From contig JAHBTB010000003.1 of the NCBI GenBank assembly GCA_019638795.1, positions 174,295 to 238,294 of the forward strand: a stretch of 64,000 nt of DNA. Direction: 5' to 3'. The stretch comes from Fimbriimonadaceae bacterium. Its GTDB lineage: Bacteria; Armatimonadota; Fimbriimonadia; Fimbriimonadales; Fimbriimonadaceae. A program made the translations under genes and the position numbers. The notes below the pieces were generated by a model, which did not search any database, had not been told where the DNA came from, and saw nothing but the letters and a program-made list of their open reading frames with translations. Below, piece after piece: positions 59,387 through 64,000 of the stretch. Each line of letters begins with the position of its first letter. The stretch's first letter is position 1.

Positions 59387-62300
59387 TCAGCCCTTCAGGT
59401 AGGCGTCGGGCACGACCGCTCGGACGACTTGCGGCTCGGGCACGCGGAAGGGCACCAAGGTCGAGACCCCTGGTTCCTGCATCGTCACGCCAAACCACAC
59501 GTCGGCCGCCTCGATGGTCACCGGGTTATGGGTGATGAGGATGAACTGGGTGTCTCCGCCAAAGTCGCGCATGAGTTGGATGTAACGCTCCACGTTGCGG
59601 CCGTCGAGCGGGGCGTCCACCTCGTCCAGCACGACGAGCGGCGACGGCTTGACGCTCAGCAAGGCGAACAGGAACGCCAAAGCAGAAAGGGCGCGTTCAC
59701 CACCGCTCAGCAGTTCTAGCCGCTGACGCCGCTTGCCCGGGACGGTCACGCTGATCTCGACGCCGGAGTCCAAGATGTTTTCGGTCTCGCTCAGTTCGAG
59801 TGTCGCTTCGCCGCCCCCGAACACCGTCGTGAAGGTCCGGCCAAAGGCGTCGCGGATCTTGTCGAACGTCGCCATGAACCGCTCGCGGGTCATGCGGTCC
59901 AGTTCCCTGACACTGCCATGGAGTTCCTCCATGCCACCCTCGATGTCGTCCACTTGGCCACGGAGCTCGTCATGCCGTTCGGTCAGTCGCTCAAAGGCTT
60001 CGATGGCGCCCAGGTTGACCTCGCCCATGTCCTTGATCTCCCGGCGGAGCCGGGCGACCAACGCGGCGGCGTCTTCGGGCAGTTCTTTCGTCTGGGCCGC
60101 GGCGGCCTCCTCTGGCCCCACGCCGTACTCCTCGAACAACCGCTGGACCACGGACGCCCGTTTGCTGTCGGCCCGGGCCCGCGAGAGTTCGGCGCGATGC
60201 ATCGTCTCGGCCAGTCCGTCCACCGCCTTTTGGGCGTCCCTGGCCTTCTGGCGCAGACGGTTGGCCTCGTCCAAAGAGGCCGTCCGCTGATCGACGGTGG
60301 CGACGACTTGGCCACGGGTCTCGTCAACGTGGGCGCTGTGCTTGGCGACCTCGGCCTCGGCCAAGGCGATCGCCTCGCGCTGCCTCTCACGCTCGGGCTC
60401 CAAGTTCGCGGTGCGGCGTGCCCGGTGCTCTTCGGCCTCGTTCAGGTGCTGCAACCGCCGCTCCGCCTCTTGGCACCGTCGCGCCGACTGGGCGGAGCGG
60501 GACTCGGCCTCGGCCAGTCGCTCGGAGGCCGTCTCAACGTCGCTCGACTTGGCAGCCAGCTGCCTCAACACGGCGTCGCGGGCTGATTCCACCGCGGCGA
60601 TGTCCTCGGCGGCGGGCAACTCGGCCTCAAGCGCCTGGAGCTGCTTCAGCTCTTCGTTCAGCTTGTCTTGGCTCCGGACGGTGGCCTGGAGTTCGTGGCG
60701 CAGGTTCAGCCACCACGACTTGGCCTCCTCCTTCTCCTTGGCCCGCGAGGCGGCCAGGTCGCGGGCTTCCCGGGCCGACTCTTCGGCCACGGCCCGGGCT
60801 TCGGCCCGCCGGGCCTTGGCCCTATCCATCTTGGCGACGTCCGACTGGAGGGCGCTGAGTTGGTGTTCCAGTTCGGCGAGTTCTGCCTTGCGCTGGACCA
60901 TGCCGGTGGAGTGGCGCACGTTGGTGCCGCCGGTGACGGCACCGCTCCCATGGACCACCTCGCCGTCCATCGTCACCATCCTCGACCACCCCGAGGTGCG
61001 GGCGAGTCGGAGGGCGTCGTCAAGCTCCTCGACGACGACCACGCGGCCGAGGAGGCTGTCCACCACTGGGCGGAACCGGGCCTCGCACCGGACGAGCTCG
61101 CTGGCCAACCCGACGACTCCCCTTTCGTTCAGCAAGCGCCGGAGCTCCGGCGACGGGGTCGAGGGCCGCATGAGGTTCACCGGCTGGAACGTCGCCCGGC
61201 CCAGCCGCCCCTCCTTCAGGATCTGGATCGCCTCTTTTGCCGCACGGTCGTCCGGGACGACCAAGTCGTTGACCGCGTTACCCAGCGCGGTGTCCAAAGC
61301 GAGGGCGAGGTCGGGGTCGACCTCGACGACGGTGCCGACGGGGGCGTAGACGTCGGGGAGCATCCCCTGGGCGACGGCGGCCATGACGGCCCGCGCCCCT
61401 TGGGCCAGACCTTCGTGGCCGAGCACGGTGGCCTCGAGGCCCCGGCGGCGACCGTCGAGGGTGGCGGTCTCGGCGAGCAACTGGCGTGTCCGGGCAGCCT
61501 CTTGCTCCTCCTCCCGCCGTGACTGTGCCAAGGTCGCCTCGGCCTGCTTGATGAGTGCCTCCGCCTCGGCGACGAATCGCTCCTGGGCATCGAGGGCGGC
61601 CTGCGCCTCGGCCACCGCTTGCTCCAAGTCGGGCAGGGTGGCCACGATGCCTTGGAGTTCGACCTTGATATGCTTGACCCGGTCTTCGCGGTGGGCCAGC
61701 TCGACTTCGATCTTTTGCCGCTCCTGGTGGCGGCGGCGGGCTTCTTCCAGGGCCTTGTCAGCCTGCGCCAAGGATAAACTCAACGCTTGGGCCTCGTCGT
61801 CCACGCCCGCCAGTTCGGCCTGGAGCGCGGCAAAGGCGGCAGCCTCGGCCTCCGCCTCGGACTGGGCCGTCGCCCACTCTTCACGGGCTTGGGCGAGACG
61901 GGCGGCGGCATGGGCCGACTCCTCGCCCAGGGTGCCTTCCAATTCGTCGAGGCTCTCCAGCCGGTGCTGGGCGACATGTAGGGCCGATTGGGCGTTGGCC
62001 AAGTTCACGCTGGCCCGTGTCTGCGACTCGCGGAGGAGCTCCAAGCGTTGTTCAAGCTTCTGGGCAAGCTCGTCAGCGGCTATTGCCTCGGCCTCGGCCT
62101 TCTCGATCTCAGCGGAAGCGTCGAGGCTTAACTTGTGGGTACCGGTCAGCCGCTCCTCCAGTTCGGCGATCTCCGATTCCAACTGGGCGTGTTCTCGGGC
62201 GAGGAGACCGCATTCGACCTGGCGCAACGACTGGACGGCGGCTTTGTAGCTCCGTGCGGTCTCCGCCTCGGCCTCAAGGGGCGCCCGCTGCCGCTCGATC

Positions 62301-62890
62301 TCGTTCAGGACGTCGTGGACGCGGGCGAGGTGTTGCTTGGCGCCCTCCAGTCGCCGCACCGACTCCAGACGTCGGGCGCGGTACCGCTGGACCCCCGCCG
62401 CCTCGTCGATCCAGGCGCGCCGCTGACCCGCACTGGCGGCCAGGGCCTGGTCGATCTCGCTTTGCCCCACGATCGCGTAGCCGGCCCGGCCCAAACCAGA
62501 GTCGGCGAGGAGGTCGGCGACGTCTTTGAGCCGGCACGGCCGACGGTTGATCGAGTACTCGCTTTCACCGGCGCGGTTGAGCTTGCGGCTCACCTGGACT
62601 TCCGCGGTCTCGATCGGCAGGGCGCCGTCCTCGTTGTCAAAGGTCAATGAGACCTCGGCGTACCCCAAGGGCTTGCGACGCACGCTCCCGCTGAAAATGA
62701 CCTCCTGGCTCGTCTGGGCGCGCAATTGCCGGGCGTTCGTCTCGCCCAAGCCCCACAGGATCGAGTCCACGATGTTGGACTTGCCGCATCCGTTCGGGCC
62801 GACGACGGCGATGATCTTTCCGTCGAGGGAGATGTCGGTCTTGTCGGCAAACGTTTTGAAGCCGAAGATCTTGACGCGCTTGAGCTTCAT
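59387..62890 (-). CDS. smc: chromosome segregation ATPase SMC
   Basis: The 1167-aa protein has N-terminal Walker A GPNGCGKSN (31-39), long coiled coils (~170-490 and ~660-1010), a hinge (~500-640 with YAPVGTVVEVDPDLALALDT), and C-terminal signature LSGGERALSALAFLFALL with Walker B VVLDEVDAPLDGRN. It compacts and segregates chromosomes. Full family length. Alone; ScpA and ScpB are not in the window. Confidence 0.96.
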   Translation of the reverse strand: MKLKRVKIFGFKTFADKTDISLDGKIIAVVGPNGCGKSNIVDSILWGLGETNARQLRAQTSQEVIFSGSVRRKPLGYAEVSLTFDNEDGALPIETAEVQVSRKLNRAGESEYSINRRPCRLKDVADLLADSGLGRAGYAIVGQSEIDQALAASAGQRRAWIDEAAGVQRYRARRLESVRRLEGAKQHLARVHDVLNEIERQRAPLEAEAETARSYKAAVQSLRQVECGLLAREHAQLESEIAELEERLTGTHKLSLDASAEIEKAEAEAIAADELAQKLEQRLELLRESQTRASVNLANAQSALHVAQHRLESLDELEGTLGEESAHAAARLAQAREEWATAQSEAEAEAAAFAALQAELAGVDDEAQALSLSLAQADKALEEARRRHQERQKIEVELAHREDRVKHIKVELQGIVATLPDLEQAVAEAQAALDAQERFVAEAEALIKQAEATLAQSRREEEQEAARTRQLLAETATLDGRRRGLEATVLGHEGLAQGARAVMAAVAQGMLPDVYAPVGTVVEVDPDLALALDTALGNAVNDLVVPDDRAAKEAIQILKEGRLGRATFQPVNLMRPSTPSPELRRLLNERGVVGLASELVRCEARFRPVVDSLLGRVVVVEELDDALRLARTSGWSRMVTMDGEVVHGSGAVTGGTNVRHSTGMVQRKAELAELEHQLSALQSDVAKMDRAKARRAEARAVAEESAREARDLAASRAKEKEEAKSWWLNLRHELQATVRSQDKLNEELKQLQALEAELPAAEDIAAVESARDAVLRQLAAKSSDVETASERLAEAESRSAQSARRCQEAERRLQHLNEAEEHRARRTANLEPERERQREAIALAEAEVAKHSAHVDETRGQVVATVDQRTASLDEANRLRQKARDAQKAVDGLAETMHRAELSRARADSKRASVVQRLFEEYGVGPEEAAAAQTKELPEDAAALVARLRREIKDMGEVNLGAIEAFERLTERHDELRGQVDDIEGGMEELHGSVRELDRMTRERFMATFDKIRDAFGRTFTTVFGGGEATLELSETENILDSGVEISVTVPGKRRQRLELLSGGERALSALAFLFALLSVKPSPLVVLDEVDAPLDGRNVERYIQLMRDFGGDTQFILITHNPVTIEAADVWFGVTMQEPGVSTLVPFRVPEPQVVRAVVPDAYLKG

Positions 62891-62924
62891 CCGAGTCTGG
62901 CCACCACGCCGGCGGGCATGGCTT

Positions 62925-62999
62925 GTCGGAGATCAAGACGAGCCCGCCCTGGTGGCCGCACCTTCGTCTTTTCCACACGGCCCGTCGGAGACCAAGACG
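62925..62999. repeat. 16-bp direct repeat in the smc upstream region
   Basis: GTCGGAGATCAAGACG (62925-62940) and GTCGGAGACCAAGACG (62984-62999), 15 of 16 identical and 59 bp apart. It lies in the 145-bp gap between smc and the SGNH gene. No gene was seen in the gap; the meaning is unknown. Confidence 0.4.
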
Positions 63000-63023
63000 C
63001 CAGCAGGGCCACGGAGCCTAGTG

Positions 63024-63029
63024 TAAAGT
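63024..63029 (+). promoter_or_regulatory. -10-like TAAAGT six bases from the start codon (leaderless candidate)
   Basis: TAAAGT, six bases, then the ATG at 63036, the same spacing as at 4314. No Shine-Dalgarno sequence is present. Confidence 0.4.
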
Positions 63030-63035
63030 TGGGCG

Positions 63036-64000
63036 ATGCGTTCCCTCCGCGCTTTGCCGACGTTGGCGTCGGCCCTCGCCGCCGTCGCGTGCGCCCAGAC
63101 CCCGTTGGCGACGAACCACCAGCCGCCCGTCGTGCTCCACAAGGGAGACCGGCTCGCCGTCATCGGCGACTCGATCACGGAACAGAAGCTCTACTCCCGG
63201 TTCATCGAGGAGTACCTGACCCTTTGCCGCCCCGACCTTGGAGTCGAAGTCAGGCAGTTGGGTTGGAGCGGCGAGACGGCCACGGGGTTTGCCAACCGGA
63301 TGCAGCAAGACTGCCTGCAGTTCAGGCCGACCGTAGCGACGACCTGCTACGGCATGAACGACCACGGCTACCGCAAGTACGAGAAGTCGATCGGCGACCT
63401 GTACCGCACAAAGATGAGTCAGATCCTTGACGCCTTTGCGAAGGCGGGGGTGCGGGTCGTCGTGGGCTCGCCGGGCATTGTGGGCAAAAAGCCGGGCTGG
63501 GTGAAGGGAGGAGGCAGCATCGAAGACATGAACGACGGCCTCGCCCACCTGCACAACATCGGTCTTGAACTGGCGATGAAGCGCAAGCTGGGCTTCGCCG
63601 AGGTCTACCAGGCCATGGTCACGCTCCGCGACAAGGCGAAGGCGGTGTACGGCGACAAGCTGGAGGCGTCCGGGGCCGACGGCGTCCATCCCGGGGCGGC
63701 CGGGCACCTCGCCATGGCCTACGCCTTTCTGAAGGCCCTCGGCATGGGCCAGACCGACTTGGCCCGCTACACCATTGACCTGTCGACGAAAACATTCACC
63801 GCCACCGCCGGGCACCGCCTTACCGGTCGCGACGGGGACACGTACAAGATCCGGAGCACCCAGTACCCGTTCGTCCTGCGCGACGACAACAACCCGACCA
63901 ACTCGTCCTTGGCGGCGGCCCGGTTCATCCCCTGGAACCAAGACCTCAACCGGTTCATCCTCGTGGTCACGGGCGGCCACGCGGCCCGGTACAAGGTCAC
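63036..64000 (+). CDS. exported SGNH/GDSL-family hydrolase (partial, cut by window edge)
   Basis: The open frame runs from the ATG at 63036 off the right edge (about 321 codons visible). The signal sequence is MRSLRALPTLASALAAVACA. SGNH blocks are present: catalytic Ser in VIGDSITEQ, Gly in RQLGWSGETATGF, Asn in YGMNDHGY and the Asp/His pair in GADGVHPGAAGH. After ~residue 240 a C-terminal beta domain begins. It should be an esterase or carbohydrate deacetylase of the envelope. The substrate is unknown. Confidence 0.9.
   Translation, partial: MRSLRALPTLASALAAVACAQTPLATNHQPPVVLHKGDRLAVIGDSITEQKLYSRFIEEYLTLCRPDLGVEVRQLGWSGETATGFANRMQQDCLQFRPTVATTCYGMNDHGYRKYEKSIGDLYRTKMSQILDAFAKAGVRVVVGSPGIVGKKPGWVKGGGSIEDMNDGLAHLHNIGLELAMKRKLGFAEVYQAMVTLRDKAKAVYGDKLEASGADGVHPGAAGHLAMAYAFLKALGMGQTDLARYTIDLSTKTFTATAGHRLTGRDGDTYKIRSTQYPFVLRDDNNPTNSSLAAARFIPWNQDLNRFILVVTGGHAARYKV

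Noticed and set aside
63018-63980. 320-aa minus-strand frame
   Set aside because: Antisense to the SGNH hydrolase, which has a signal peptide and intact catalytic blocks.

Overview
The window is a GC-rich bacterial chromosome segment with dense coding and many short gene overlaps. Two secreted proteins end in a PEP-CTERM tail (VPEPASMAVLGLGA, a hydrophobic stretch, then basic residues). Together with the mix of other genes (class Ic-like ribonucleotide reductase, split glycine decarboxylase, type II NADH dehydrogenase) this suggests an Armatimonadota/Fimbriimonadia-like organism. That assignment is inference from style and content; no rRNA is present to confirm it.

Left edge (1-1217): an AbiE-type toxin-antitoxin pair and a likely serine-recombinase remnant sit against the 3' end of an initiator tRNA-fMet, which looks like an old tRNA-associated insertion. 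Then come a one-TM coiled-coil protein, a large DUF5695-like protein, a short GH4-like Rossmann protein, and an operon of glycine decarboxylase subunits (gcvPA, gcvPB), a small unknown protein and a lipoate-ligase-like protein. The matching lipoyl carrier gcvH lies far away at 56.8-57.2 kb.

9.7-13.2 kb is an AT-richer accessory patch: a two-gene unit (winged-helix/Panacea-like plus DUF488 protein, and an unknown partner), a 690-bp stretch without a convincing gene, and a lipoprotein whose C-terminus is a 21-bp tandem repeat read as heptapeptides. Its right edge appears to have replaced the end of an acylphosphatase gene. From 13.4 to 31 kb: a secreted three-repeat protein, ndh, nadE, a TetR-EmrA-EmrB efflux operon with a candidate operator, ribulokinase divergent from a GH172/DUF2961 protein, a VPS10/BNR-repeat exported protein, an acyl-CoA dehydrogenase and membrane or secreted proteins.

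30.8-45 kb is one long minus-strand run: M28 peptidase, dxr, rseP-like S2P protease, a TroA/BtuF-like binding lipoprotein, MTA phosphorylase, a secreted HEAT-repeat protein, rpiB, a catalytically dead S41 protease coupled to an intact S41 protease, and gyrA with its own promoter. 45-64 kb: an FHA protein plus PP2C phosphatase, deoC, a second VPS10-like protein, an RbsD-like protein, a universal stress protein divergent from an exported subtilase, a PilZ-like protein, a CADD-like enzyme, a PEP-CTERM protein, nrdB, gcvH, the conserved trmD-rplS-lepB block, smc, and a truncated SGNH hydrolase.

Most notable: (1) a ribonucleotide reductase R2 of Chlamydia type with Leu at the radical-Tyr position; (2) GyrA with Gln83 and Pro87 at the quinolone-contact sites; (3) a translationally coupled dead/active S41 protease pair; (4) an FHA protein with three DPN[KR]T[QI]MG motifs fused to a zinc ribbon and coupled to PP2C; (5) the uncharacterised DUF488 two-gene unit; (6) -10-like boxes 6-7 nt from start codons, suggesting leaderless mRNAs; (7) two convergent gene pairs sharing one CTAG as both stop codons.
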